From contig NC_018388.1 of the NCBI RefSeq assembly GCF_000208865.1, positions 558,001 to 622,000 on the forward strand: a stretch of DNA of 64,000 bases, read 5' to 3'. The first letter of the stretch is position 1. Every line of letters starts with the position of its first letter. Below the pieces are notes generated by a model, which did no database searches, had not been told where the DNA came from, and saw only the letters and a list, made by a program, of their open reading frames with translations. The position numbers were made by a program, and so were the translations under genes. Of the stretch, positions 11,570 through 24,000 are shown piece by piece. Origin of the DNA: Neospora caninum Liverpool (Eukaryota; Apicomplexa; Conoidasida; Eucoccidiorida; Sarcocystidae).

Positions 11570-13834
11570 ATGGGAACGCCCAGTGGAGACGAGGCGGGCG
11601 CCGCGCCACTCGTCCGCTTCGACAGGCACAACTGCATGCAAGGAAAAGTGCGAAGAAGGAAAGAAAAGATTTCTTTCTCTTGGCAGCCCGTCCTCCGCCT
11701 CGGCAGCAGAGAGTCTCTCGCGGCTCTTAGGGCAAAGCTGCTGTCTCGCCGACGCGACGACACTTTTTCTCTCACGCCCAAACAGGGACAGTCCTCGGCA
11801 GAAGGCACTGAAGCGTCTGCGGAGCTCCAGGCCGTGACGCCCACGTCTTCCTCTGCGTTGCCTTCGATTCATCCGGCAGCCGATCCTTCGTCAGCCTCTT
11901 TTCCCGCGAACCCCGTTTCCTCTCATCGTCGCCGGCGCGGTGACGCCGCCTACACTTCTGTTTCTTCTTCTCATTCTTCTTCCTCGGCTTCTCCGTCTTC
12001 TGTGAAGTCTGTGGGTCAGCCAGGGTGCGCGCCCTCGCGATTTTACTCGCCGCCTTGGTGGGCCAAGGCCCCGGACGTTGTCCGTTGTCGCTTTTCTCCG
12101 AGCGGGAACTTCCTCGCTGCATGCACCAGTCTCGGCTCTCTCCGTGTGTACGAAGTCGAGACTGGCACTCTCATTTGCGAGTACGCAAACGCCCACGTGA
12201 AGGGAATCAACGACATTGCTTGGCATCCGTCTTCTGCGTACATTTTCACTGCGTCCTCCGACGCGTCTGCGTCGCTCTTTCCTCTCCATTTCCGTCCTCG
12301 CGACCGTGCGCCATTCTTGTCTTCGCCCTCCGCCCTCGCGACCTTCCGCGTCGTCCCCGACGCGCCGGCGAGCGTCTCTCCAGTCTCTCTCGCAGGCGGA
12401 AAAGACAAAAAGGGACACATGACCGCAGCTGCGTCGGTCTCGGTCCCGTCTAGCGCACAAGACGCCCCGCCTCGGGGTTCCGTCCTCAACGCAGGCAGCC
12501 TGCCGGCGCCCGTAACTTCCGTCGCGGTGCCCCAGGACGGCTCCGCCTCCGGCTGTCTATACACCGGAGGGTACGACGAGATTCTCCGGCTGTGGGACCT
12601 GCGGCTGCCGGTTCAACCTCTGCGCCAGGTGAAGGCGCACGACTGCCCGATCACTTCGCTCGATTTTGCGCCGTCCTCACCGCTGCTGCTACCGCCTTAC
12701 GCCTCGCCGCGGGCTGGCGAGTTTCCCTGTCTCGACGCCATCTCGGCCTGTCCCGGCATCGTCGCCTCCGCGGGCCTCGATGGCCTCGTTCGCCTCTGGG
12801 AGGCGTCTTCGCTGCGGCTTCTCCGCACCCTCAAGGGCGGGAGCAGCGGCGCCGCCAGCCTAGGCGAGAAAAGCGAGAAGGAGGGCGAGGGCGGGAGCAG
12901 TGGGAGTCGCCGAGGTATTGCATGCACGCACGCAGTTTGGAGCCGCTCAGGAAAGTTCCTGCTGTGCGCGTACGAAGGCGGGCAAGGCGGGCGGATTCTG
13001 CGCCTCAGTCGCGTCGTGAATCGCGGCGCAAACGGCGGCGCTAAACGACGCGGCGACTCCCGAAGCACACGGCGACGCGCCGAGAAGAAAGCGCGGAAAG
13101 AGTCAGAGACAAAAGAGACAAACGCGACAGCGCAGAGAGAGACAGAGGAGACGCCGACGCGAGGCGACGCGTCCGATTTGTCCGAAGAGGAAGAAGAAGA
13201 GGAAGAAGAAGCGTGGTGGGGAACGGCCGTGACGATGCCACTGGACATGCCTGTGGCGGGGACGCCCCAGTGGGAGCGCGAACAGGAAGAGGCTCAGCGA
13301 GCGACGGCCGAAGCTTTCCACCGATTCTCCTTTCTCCCAGATGATGGATCTTTCGCGCCGCCCTCTTCAAGTCCTCGAGCGCACGCTGGCTGCTGCCCGT
13401 CCTCCCATGCGTTCGCCGAGACTTCGCCTGGGCTGTGCACGGGCTCAGCGGGCGGTCTGAGCGAGAATGGCGTTCAGGCGCGACTCGCCTTTGCGCCGTT
13501 CTGCACTCCGCGGCGGTGGTTCTCGCCCTTTGGATCGATCTGGCGAGATCGCGCGCTGCTGCCGTGCGGCGACGGTCGCGTCTGGGTGTTCAAGGCGATG
13601 CGTGGAAGTCTCGTGGAGAAGCTCGCCGCGCCGGTCGACTTTGCATGCGCATGCAGAGGCCGAGGCGGGCGTCCCTGCGCAGGCGGGAGCGTCTGCTCGA
13701 GTGTCGATGCACACCCCGACTGGTCTCTGGGCGTCATCGCCACGAGCTGGACCGAACCGGACGGGGGGATCGTCGTTTGGATGTGGACTGGGGAAGAAGA
13801 GGAAGATGAAGAGGAAGAGGAAGAGAGAGATTAA
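11570..13834 (+). CDS. WD40-repeat protein, WDR5/Swd3-like, single exon
   Basis: Single-exon frame of 754 residues from the ATG at 11570. WD40 blades begin near residue 160: CRFSPSGNFLAACTSLGSLR, then GINDIAWHPSSAYIFTASSD, LYTGGYDEILRLWDLR, VASAGLDGLVRLWE with LLRTLKGG, WSRSGKFLLCAYEGG, CGDGRVWVFKAMRG and finally VIATSWTEPDGGIVVWMW. Order and spacing resemble WDR5/Swd3, the scaffold of COMPASS/MLL histone H3K4 methyltransferase complexes, but many low-complexity inserts separate the blades. There is an acidic run at about residues 538-548 and an acidic tail of Glu/Asp before the stop. The first 150 residues are Ser-rich and basic. Upstream in-frame ATGs exist at about 11342 and earlier; 11570 was chosen because the upstream translation looks like leader sequence. 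Other nuclear WD40 scaffolds are possible. It shares a divergent promoter with ARP4. Confidence 0.75.
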   Translation: MGTPSGDEAGAAPLVRFDRHNCMQGKVRRRKEKISFSWQPVLRLGSRESLAALRAKLLSRRRDDTFSLTPKQGQSSAEGTEASAELQAVTPTSSSALPSIHPAADPSSASFPANPVSSHRRRRGDAAYTSVSSSHSSSSASPSSVKSVGQPGCAPSRFYSPPWWAKAPDVVRCRFSPSGNFLAACTSLGSLRVYEVETGTLICEYANAHVKGINDIAWHPSSAYIFTASSDASASLFPLHFRPRDRAPFLSSPSALATFRVVPDAPASVSPVSLAGGKDKKGHMTAAASVSVPSSAQDAPPRGSVLNAGSLPAPVTSVAVPQDGSASGCLYTGGYDEILRLWDLRLPVQPLRQVKAHDCPITSLDFAPSSPLLLPPYASPRAGEFPCLDAISACPGIVASAGLDGLVRLWEASSLRLLRTLKGGSSGAASLGEKSEKEGEGGSSGSRRGIACTHAVWSRSGKFLLCAYEGGQGGRILRLSRVVNRGANGGAKRRGDSRSTRRRAEKKARKESETKETNATAQRETEETPTRGDASDLSEEEEEEEEEAWWGTAVTMPLDMPVAGTPQWEREQEEAQRATAEAFHRFSFLPDDGSFAPPSSSPRAHAGCCPSSHAFAETSPGLCTGSAGGLSENGVQARLAFAPFCTPRRWFSPFGSIWRDRALLPCGDGRVWVFKAMRGSLVEKLAAPVDFACACRGRGGRPCAGGSVCSSVDAHPDWSLGVIATSWTEPDGGIVVWMWTGEEEEDEEEEEERD

Positions 13835-14991
13835 GAGCGGAAAAACGATTGGTGAAGAATAAAAAGACCAAGGAGGCGATATTGCAGTCAGTGAAGGAAG
13901 GCGAGGGAGGGATGCGAGAGCAAAAACACACAGGGGGAGGGCCCCTTGGCGAACGATGAGAAGCCGATGTCGCGCAGTAAAGCATATGAAAAGCGCGTTT
14001 CAAGTGGCTCGGCGGCAGTGGCGTCGGAGCACTCGGGAGAGACAGCATGCGAGCAAACGGAAAGTCAACGCGGCTCAAACGCGAGAAAAAGGTTTCGGCA
14101 AAAAAACGGGACGGAAGGGGGGAAGTGGACCGATAAAGGACGACGAGCCCCCCGTTTGTCCCTTGAAGTTGCTGGAGAACCCTCGTGTGGACGCAGGAGA
14201 AAGAGAATCGTCCATCGGTGCATCCAAGTTGGTACTCGGATGTAACTACAAGACGCTAGATTCCGGTGAAATGTCCTCTTTCTTTGAAACAGAATCCTCG
14301 GCTCGACTTCCGTGTGCTCTCAAATTACCGACGCCACGTGATTTATATAGGATAGCGAACCAGTACAATATGCGATAGCGAAGGATATCTCGGGAAACAC
14401 CAAGAAAGGATTCAAACCTGCAATAGTAGGAGAGGAAAACTTTGAAGAGAATGGAAACTATCGACGTTCTCGAAACTTTGAAAACGTTCGGCCTGGGCGC
14501 TGATCGCCGTTCGCCCGTCGTTGCGAATTCCTTCGCATGCATTCGGTACTCGGGCACGCGAAGCATCGTTTCTAGGAATCCATGTTTCCAGTTTCGGAAA
14601 AGACACCGAGTAGGCGTGACAGCGTTCTGGAGCTCCTCTGCCTCTCGAGGCTCCGTGACCGTCCCTCGACGGCGATTCACCTTAGCCCAACTTCGCAGAT
14701 TCCCGTAACACCGCCACACAAATGTAGACAAAAGAATGTCCACGTTTATACACTTGTCCACATGTGGATACTTACATCCATACTAAGAAGCAAGCATTTA
14801 CGTTGCCAAACGTATATATGTACATATATATATATATATATATATCGGTGCATGTGCTTATAGATATCCACCTACTGCGCATCTGTACGCATCCATGAAT
14901 ATATGTATATGCACGTATGTATATATATATATATATAACGTAATACCAATAAAGCGTTCCATTTAAATTTGTACACGGATGTGTACGTCCA

Positions 14992-15026
<35 letters not shown>

Positions 15027-16217
15027 CATTTGTAGGCTTGTATATGTCCCACAGGCAACCTTGACAGGTCCGTCAATGCTAATCTGCACGTCTATAGCTA
15101 TCGATAGTTAAATATAAACACTGGTTCACACAGAATATATCCCCGGAGAGTCGATACGCCGGCATATTGAGAAAAGTAGATATATTTAGGTGTATGCTCA
15201 GATTTGGGCACTACATTCCGCTCATTGACTCATGTGTTTTACGGATGTGTATTGTGTAGTGAGGCGGGTGTAGATCAAAGTTCCCCCTCATTCGTCCGCA
15301 GTGGGTAAAAACACTTCTGCAACTCTCTTCCGTTGAATTCGCTACATGCTTGGTTGAGCATTTGTGGCGAGAGAGAGAAAGAGACGAAAATACAGAGAGG
15401 CCCGCGTCAAACCTGTCTCTCTGTCGCCTGTCTTCTGTTTCCTCGTGTCTGCGCGCGCGCTTCTGCATGCATGCAAAGACCTCTCGCCTGGAGCTGAGAG
15501 GCATGAGGCGCAAGGATCTCTCCAAAAGTACGGCTTTTCCGCTGCACATGTCCACAAAATCGTCTTCTTGCTCGCGTAAGGAGCAAGATTTGCGGAAAAT
15601 CGATTCACCTTCCGATCTCGAGGAGTCTGTCTCCTTTTCTGGAACCGTTTTTGCCCTTTCCTGGAGAATCGACGATTTTCTTCCACACCCTCCCCTTCCT
15701 CTCGTGAGTTTGGTGTCCTGTTTTTTCTCTGCTTCTTATATTTTGTATCTCTACGCTGCGAAAGACTTTTTCTTTCTTTTGATCTCCGTGAAAAGTTTTT
15801 CCCAGTCTTTCTTTTCAGCAGCTAAAACGCCTGTGCTTCATGCGCTTCATGCCGCGATCGATTGTTGCGGCCACGCGGTTCCTTCGCCGAGCAACAAGAA
15901 ACCCGTTTTCTTCAAAGAGAGACGGTTGTATCCTCAAATAGGAGACAGAGATCTCTCCACGGCAAGTCACCTTCCCTTCGATTCATCAGGAAGATATGCT
16001 TCCTTGTATGCAGGTGTTCTATATTTCTGCCGTGGACAACCTACGCGTAGATATACGTATCTGTCTATACGTATATGCGTATATACATAGATTATAGTAG
16101 CACACATATACCAGTCCCCGAGGATAGATATATGCAAATGTATAAGGAAAGGCGTAAATAGTGTGAACATGCAACTTTAAGGCGTCTGTCGATCGATTCG
16201 CAAGTCCGGGTTTAACT
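13835..16217. other. Intergenic spacer with microsatellites and TGCATGC motifs
   Basis: 2.4 kb between two plus-strand genes. It holds AT tracts at 14821-14845, 14920-14937 and 14995-15025 and two overlapping TGCATGC motifs at 15464-15474, about 0.75-1.3 kb before the TatD start codons, a plausible promoter position. A 246-codon frame at 15350-16090 has no recognisable domain and crosses the motif; I did not call it a gene. Confidence 0.5.
14821..15025. repeat. Cluster of three (AT)n tracts
   Basis: Three AT dinucleotide runs at 14821-14845, 14920-14937 and 14995-15025 separated by 60-75 bases of AT-rich sequence. Confidence 0.9.
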
Positions 16218-16724
16218 ATGCGCGATGGACGAAGTCTAGCCGTCTTTCTTATGTGTTTTTTCCGCGTCTCTCTCCGCGCCTTTTTCTTTTCCGGAGAAAC
16301 CTTTTTTCTCCAACCCACGCCTGTTCGTGCGATGCTGTTGCAGGCAGCGCGCACCCTTCCAAACGCCAGAGTCATCGCAAAATCCTCCCAAAGTTTGCCT
16401 TCTTCCTTTGTCGCTCCTCTCTCTTCGTTCTCTCCTTCCCCTGTTGCCTCTGTTTCTCGTTCTTCTTCCTCTCGTTTCGCGTCCCTTTCTTTTCTTTCCC
16501 CCCGACTTCTTGGTTTAAGCAGGAGACGTGGCCACGAATCAGGGAGCAACTGTTTGTCTCTCTCGTTTCTCCCAGCAGTCGTTCGCGTTGCCTGTCCAAG
16601 ATTTCCTGCTCGTCTTCCCTCCCCTGCCGAGGTTCTTCGCAACTGCCGACGCGTCGGGTTTCCCTCTCCGCCTCTTCATGCTTTTCCTGCCGAGCGAGAC
16701 GCCACGGAAACGCGCCTTCTGTCG

Positions 16725-18836
16725 ATGGCGAGAGCCCCCAACCGAGCAGAAAAAGTCGACACAATGACGCCAGACGGCGAGACTCTCGCCTTCGTTGACA
16801 TCGGCGCAAATCTCACCGATGAAATGTACCAAGGCGTGTACTTTGGAAAGACGAAACACGGCGCAGATCTCGAACGGTGAGCGCAGACACAAAGAAGGAA
16901 ACGGGACGAAGAGAAGAAAGAACAAGATAAGGAAGAAGACAAGGCGGGAGAGAAACTAGAGCAGAAGACGGAAAAAAGAAGGAAGAAGGAAAGAGGAAAG
17001 CAGAGAAGGGAGAAGGCAAGGGGCAAGACGAAAAGGAAGACAAGGGAAAAAAAGAAGAAAGGAAGCGACGTTCGCGCGGATGCGCCGGGGTAAAACGAGA
17101 GCAAGAGAGGAGGCATGAACCGCGGCACGCGGATTCGCGTGGAAAAGCCACGAGGCGCAGCTGACCGCAAAGAGCGTGGTTTTTGTGAGGGCGGTTTTGG
17201 CAGAAACGCGAGCTGTGCATGCAGCACGTGGTGCTCGTGCGAGGCGCGGTCATTCTTTCGCTCGCCCAAACCACATTCCAAGCGTCCACGACTCGCGCAG
17301 ACGGGGTCAGTGGACAGGAAACAACTGCGGATCCTCGCAAGATCCATAACCAGAACGCATTCTCTTCCTTACACACATATATATATGTATGAGCACACCT
17401 AAATGCGTGTGCACATTTTTTTGCGTGTCGAAGGGAGTTGTGTGCCACTAGAGAGGTGAATGTGTAGCCTCTTGCGGATGCAGCGTTGTGTGGGAGTTGC
17501 GTGAAAGTTTTGGATTCCACGTGATTCCTTCAGCGTCATCGACCGGGCACGGCACGCAGGTTGCAAGAAGCTGCTGGTGACGGGCGGAAGTCTAAGCGAC
17601 TCTGAAAAGGCGATTGAACTCTGCCGGAAGTTCGGTGAGACAGGGACGCATGCAGCAGGCGAACATGCCGGAAATCACCGCGATAGGTTTCTGCAAAACG
17701 GATCAGATGCAAACGCGTGTCCGGCGGGGTCTTGGCTGCAGGGACACTTGTTTTCTTTACGAGTCAGAGCCAAGCCGTGGTTAAGAGCCTGTCCATCACA
17801 AGTTGTGTGTGCCACAAACAGCGTTTCGTTCCGGGGTCTCCATTCACCAGGAGGCTTATCCCATCTGTGCATCTCCGCCTCTCTATGTACTCGCACTGCT
17901 TGTCTCCCTCTCTTCTTCTTCCGTCTCTCTTCTTCTGTCCGCTCCCCTCTCTCTGCTCCCCTCTCTCTGCTCCCTTCTTCTCTCTCTCTTCCAATCTCTG
18001 CCTCCCTGTCTTCCGCTCTTGTCCTCTCGCGTTTGCGACAGATCCGGAAGGAACGTTTCTGTTTGCGACTGTGGGCGTTCACCCCACACGATGCAGCGAG
18101 TTCGAAATGGCGTCGAGAAAGCAGTCCCCGCCACGCGGCCCCGCAGCCTGTTGTGCATCTGCTGCGGAATCAAACGGCGACTCTGGTCACTCTTCTTCTC
18201 CCACATCGCCCAGGCCACCTCTCCTCTCTGCTTCTTCCTCTTCTTCCTCGTCCACCGCTGCTGATGTCGCTGAAGCTTCTGCATGCTCAGAGGTCGGCTC
18301 TCTCGGCGTATATTCAGATGAACATGGGGCGGCGCTGCTGTCTTTCCGGCCGCCAGCACATGCTGTGGAGCATTTGAACAAACTCGTGTCGTTGATCGAA
18401 AGAAATCGTGATCGCGTCGCAGCCATCGGGGAACTAGGGCTCGATGCTGACCGCACCCAATTCTGCGATCTGGAGACACAAAAAAAGTAAGAGCTTCCAA
18501 GAAGCGCATACGATTACACATGTAAAAGAAATCCTGCACATATGTACATATTCTCTACCAATCTATATATGGATGTGTATCTTTCTAAAGAAAACCTATA
18601 TATATATATATATATATGATCTCCCATTCCATATATATATATATATATATATAGGTATATCAACGGATACATGCACACATGTATGTAAACAAATATGGTC
18701 TGAGCTCTCTACATCTACATTGAGAAAAATGTCGAAAACAACATACCGTGATAGATACATAGATAGGTAAAGGTACGTAGGTAGATGGATAGATAATCAT
18801 CGATAGATATAACTCCAGAGGTAGGGTGTTCGTTAA

Positions 18837-18892
<56 letters not shown>

Positions 18893-20273
18893 CTGTAGAT
18901 AGACAGATAGCTCTAGCTAGATAGATAGACATCCGCAGGTGCACGCTGGAGAGCCAGAGTGTGGCATCTGTCCCACGCTGGACTATGCGAGGGTTCGTGT
19001 TTCTCGTTTTATCCACAGGTACTTTGAGCTCCAGCTGCTCCTCAGCAGGCACTTTCGCCTGCCGCTCTTTCTTCACATGCGTGATGCTGAGACTTCATTC
19101 TGTGGTGAGGCCGCTACACGTGCCTTTTTGAGATCGCTCTTCTTTCTGCCCTCGTGATGCCAAGATCGATGGTCTCTCTTTGCCAGCCGTTTCCTGTGTA
19201 AAGGTGTAAACGAGGAGAAACGCACTGTGCTTGGAAGAACGCGAACAGATCTAGCAAGCAGCGAGGCAGATCCCGCGTGGAAACAGAGACAGAGAAGCGA
19301 CGAAGTGACAAGAGATACGAATATCTGTCGTTGTCAACCCTTTGGGATGCGTGCGTGTCGGCGTTTTCTGCGTCGCTCCTTTCGGCGGCAGAGATCTTAG
19401 GGCACACTCGGGATCTGTGGGAAGCGCAAGGCGGGGTCGTTCACTCCTTCACAGATTCTGAAGAGGCGCTGACACGCGTTCTAAATCTCTCTCCCTCTCT
19501 CCACATTGGTAGGTCCGATCTGGTGCCGGGTGAAACTCCCTCAGGCGCTGCAAAGGGAATCGGACGCATAGATGCACAGGACTCACATCTGCCTCGCACT
19601 GTACGGCAGAGGAACCGACGACGAAGTGTATATCTAGCTAAATGCACAAATAGTCCCATATTTATGCATATATATATATATATTTGTTGGCAGATTGAGA
19701 GGACATGTATGTTCGGATGAATCGATACAGGTGTGGGTTCAACTGCATGCAGTCCCCTGAGTGTGATTCGTTGCGGCTCTGTCGGCTTGGAAGAGCTCGG
19801 TCTGTGCTCTCCGTGTCGCGTAACAGGAATCAACGGCTGTTCCCTCAAGACGGAGGAAAATCTGCAAGTTGTCAAGTCGGTCCCCCTTGAACGCCTCCAT
19901 CTGGAAACAGGTAACCTTTCTGGGTTGAACGATTTTCTGCAGAACGAAACGGCGGCTGTGTGTTTTGACTGCATGCGGGTTTGAGCTCGGGTCACTTCTG
20001 ATCTATCCTGTTTAAGTCAACGACTCGCCTTTTCTATTTTTTGCTCTCAGACGCCCCCTGGTGCGACATTCGCCCGACGCATGCAGGCTTTGCAATCCTC
20101 AAAGACGATCTTCCGGTTCGTCCCAAGCTCGCGGAAATCCCTTGCTCTGAACAACACCTCGTGCTTTTTCGACAGTCGCTTTTCCCGTATTCATACACAT
20201 GCATGCCGATACGAAGACACAAGAAAAGGAGACCCACACACACACACACGGAGTGGTTCCTTCCATGTATGCC

Positions 20274-20312
<39 letters not shown>

Positions 20313-20802
20313 AGCTATAGCTGATTTGTTCACACAGACCATTTGCATAATAGATAGATTGCTTACGCTCAGGCCCGTGTATATCTATCCCCATATATAT
20401 ATATATATATATATACTTGCAATTTTGAATTGATCCTTCCTCGCGGGAGTTGCGTGATTGTCATTTAAGCTTGTCTTTCGATGGGGATGAATCTTGATTT
20501 CTTGACTATCGTCCATATTTTTGTTGCCTGCGTGCGGCGTCTGTGCGGCGTGTGAAGACGATTGCCGAGGAAGAGAAAAAGAAGCAGAAACCACAGAACT
20601 GGACGCCAGAGACGCAAATCAAGAACCGCAACGAGCCGTGCAATATCCAGTAAGTGGCGCGGAGAACTTGGGGGTGCGACGGCCGTTAGCATCTGCTTTA
20701 TTCCTGCTTTTTCACCCTGCGCCTGCTCACAAGAACGCTGCATTTTGCAGTCAGAAAGTGGGTCTCGACCCACGCTCGAAGCCGTCCCACTCTAAAGGCA
20801 TC

Positions 20803-20841
<39 letters not shown>

Positions 20842-21051
20842 GGCACTTTATATGTCTATGGAATGGTTATCCAGATGTCTGCAGCCGTACTTCTTTTGGA
20901 TACTCTTGTGTTTGGAAGGTTCTGGTAAGCTTTTCTGCGTTCATTCTTTGTCTCTCTGGCATGTGCTGTTCGTCGCGGCAGGCACGTTGCAAGGATTGTT
21001 CGTCAACTTGTCGCCCCGGATGTGCCGTTCCCTGCGTTTACCCAAATGTGA
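16725..21051 (+). CDS. TATDN1: TatD-family metal-dependent hydrolase, TATDN1-like
   Basis: TatD-type nuclease, a TIM-barrel metal-dependent DNase. Exons: to 16876, 17534-17634, 18042-18486, 19019-19104, 19392-19508, 19827-19910, one starting at 20051 whose donor I could not fix, 20558-20649 and 20982-21051. Signatures in order: [114 protein letters not shown] and NRNEPCNIQ, matching eukaryotic TATDN1 throughout. Exon 3 carries an insertion of about 75 Ser/Ala-rich residues between GVHP and the next helix. The start is unsure: in-frame ATGs at 16218, 16332 and 16725 precede the domain, and the longer forms would add a basic Ser-rich leader that might be an organelle signal. Introns contain AT and GATA repeats, including one copy of a composite repeat. 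Confidence 0.88.
18596..18893. repeat. Composite repeat copy A: (AT)n - unique core - (GATA)n
   Basis: In TatD intron 3. Two AT tracts (18596-18617 and 18632-18654) are followed by a core at about 18676-18765 containing the words TGTATGTA, GCTCTCT, TCTACAT and ACATACCGTGAT, then short GATA-like units and a clean (GATA)14 block at 18836-18892. The core aligns by eye with 33577-33662 in the same order and orientation. Confidence 0.8.
20275..20840. repeat. Three (AT)n tracts in late TatD introns
   Basis: AT dinucleotide tracts at 20275-20309, 20393-20414 and 20808-20840, around the small exon at 20558-20649. Confidence 0.9.
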
Positions 21052-24000
21052 GTTCTGACTCGAAAAGGCAGGCGTTTGCAACTGCCGCGCGCACTTGTTG
21101 ATGCTGTTGTTCCCCTGTTCTGGAGTCGCAGACGCATTGGTGTCGAATAATCTCTTCTCATTTCTGCACCAAAACCTGTAGGTACACGAGCAGCCATCCA
21201 TATTTATATATAAATATAATGTATATGTGCGTAGGTAAATATGTAGAGTGAGGCACGTATTCACGAGTGGTGATCCAACACGCATGAATCGATGCAGAAC
21301 TTCGTAGGCAACCCGGTCGCTTGGTTGGTATTCTTCCGGGTCTGTATGTCGCGTATCGCCTCCCCGCTGGAGCACGTACGCGTGTTGTCCGGTTTTAAGG
21401 CTGCCGATTTCCCGATCCGGCGCTATCTTGTCAGGTTCTGTGTGGTGGGATCTGTCCTGAAAACCCCCCCAGGAAGGCTTACTCGGGCATTCGTTGCAGT
21501 CAGGTGTATGTAGGGGGGGCGCAAGCCTGTGCCGGTGACAGTCCCTGGTCTTAAACACACCGCTCGTCACGTATCAAATAGACATCACGAATGCAGATCG
21601 GTTGCTACATAATATCAAACCTAACTCTAATTAACTGAAATAACACCGGGTTGAGTGTGGGTTCGTTTTAATGCCCAAGGCAAAGCATGCGATGGGATAC
21701 CCAGGGAACTGTGCTCCCGTGCTGTGAAGAAACTCCTTTCGACCGTTGAGCTGTGTGCGCGAGTAGCCGTACGTCGGGATGTTTTCGTTTCCTTGGGCCA
21801 GAGCCCCGGCCTGAGATTCGTGTTCAACCCCCGCCGGCGGCAAACCACCAAAGACAGGATCGGTTTGACCCCTGTGCGTGTCTATTTGTTTCAGCGTGTG
21901 CGCGAACTCGCTGCGAATGTTTCCCCTTATGGCCGGGAAATGAGCGCCAAAGCGAGAATCTCCAAGGCCCTTCAACGTTTTTCTCTGTCCACTGTTTTCC
22001 CTCTCCTGGTTTCCCCTGCCGGGATTCTTCTTGTTATAACGTTGGTACCTGTCACGAACAGTCCTCAATATCTGGAATAGTACATTATGGTTAGGTAGTG
22101 GAACAAAACAAGACCGCCTGTCGTACATCGACACTAGATACTGCGAATACCTAGGAAAGATGGGTCCGGCGCTTTCTTGCGTATCGTGTGGTTGCGTGGA
22201 AAGGTTTTCTGGTCTGCTCTCTCTGGTTTTTGTGGATCTGCTTGTCTGTCGAACCGACAAGAGTGACGTTTCACGGAGAAGCGGTTCTCAACGAGGCTTT
22301 TTTTGACGCATCGAAAGGCCGAAAATCGATCGGTCGGCCCACGGAGGACCAATGGCTCCAGCTCAGGAGCAGGTGTTGCGACTTCCACAAAGAGAATGTC
22401 GCCAATGTCGCTCACGCTCTTCACGCATCCGTGCAGTTCTCGAGTGGCAGTGCGCTGCACTGCTGGAAACGTGAGAGGGAAAAGAAAGATATCAGAAGCG
22501 TGAAGCACCCGCTGCGCGGCAACGCGGGTGTGCGGATTTTGTGAAGCGAAACTCTAAGTCGAATCACCATCTGTTTAATTGCTTTTGGCTTCGGTGGGAA
22601 CAAACGACTCCTCTCGCGGCGCTGCCTGGCGGTGGCATGAATTTTGAGGACGCACGCGATATTCCTCTCTCTCTTCTATCACTGCCAGTTACAACCCGGT
22701 GGACAGTACGCATTTTTGCAAATCGCCTATTTGTATCTCTTTTGTTTGCTCGAGCGGAGGTACTTTTTCTCAGAGTCTGCCGTTGTTTTGGGGGGACCAT
22801 TCCTGCTGCCTCCCACACTCTGGCATCTGGTCGTGAGACAGCAAGTCGCTTTGCGCACTGGACTGAAACAAAACAAACCCGACCAGACTCCACAAAACAC
22901 ACAGGAGCCTGGCCCTTCCCGTAGTTTGTAAATTTGTTGGTGAGGCCGGGGCCACGGCGATCCGGTAATGCGCTCGTTGTTCCCGAGAGGACGGAAATTT
23001 CTCTCACGAAACGAAACCGAACTGCATACAAGTGCTTGAACTGTGTGCAGTAGATCACCCCAACATGCAACAAGGACACGAATTGGTGGCACGCGTTCAA
23101 ATAAAGAATTTCGGTTTACGGTCTAAAACCAGCGGCGATGTGCCCGATGCGCATCACAGTGCCGAATGTTCCCCCTTTTGTGACACGAGAATTAGGGAGT
23201 AAAAAACAAGGTGTAAGTGTCGTACATATCCATGACTTCAAGGCAGACCGAGTGTAAATGGTGACAGATAAATACCATGAAACCCAGATGGCGGATGACA
23301 GAGAGTCGTCGCGGCGATTGACACGGCTCCCCTACGTCGAACCGATCAGTCCGAGGTAGGGTCTGCACATCTGCCGAGAAACTCTAGCCCCATTGAAAGA
23401 GAGAACGAACTGACCGGTTGGAGAAGGTGTTCACGACGCATTCTCAGTCTACCAGAAAAGAAGTTCAACTCCACATGAAAACGGGACCTAGGTAACGGGG
23501 TCCGTGGTGTAAAGACAATGCCGCGTTTTCAGGTCGGTCCACCGCCACGGCCAACCACTATACTTAACGCATTTTTCTTGATGGTCATGAAAAACACGAT
23601 GAAGTCTCATGTTTTTTTACTATAGAGGTCACGTGGCTTCAGGTATTTTGAGATTTGCGGAAGGCCCTCCAATGCTTCCAGTCATGGACCAAGACTGTAT
23701 GCAATGTGTTGACGCCGGGTACGCAAGTGCACAGGAGTATAGGATCTTTCTGAGCTAGGAGAAAGGCTTTGTGGCTTTCATTTACCGCTGAAGCACTTTC
23801 GGTCTTCTTGAGCCCCATTCTCCACATCAGAACAGTGTGCTCAATTTTACAGCCCCAAAGACAACGCCCGTTTTTTGGCCTCGGCGTTTCCCAGACATGC
23901 TCAGCGTTGTCATGCTGGCTTGGCAGTGTCACCCACACCGTCCTGGAAGAATACACCAACGGATTTGCGCCACATCACTTGTCGATGGCACTCCGACGAG

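Noticed and set aside
18836..18892. CRISPR-like regular array
   Set aside because: It is a plain GATA microsatellite with no spacers; the organism is eukaryotic.
21631..22260. Overlapping open frames on both strands, about 140 and 209 codons
   Set aside because: No domain, no splice support and mutual overlap; the minus frame has no convincing start. Kept as gene-poor interval.
22160..22544. Possible small secreted protein (hydrophobic start near 22188)
   Set aside because: The hydrophobic stretch starts at GTG, not ATG; the nearest ATG (22160) is in a different frame.
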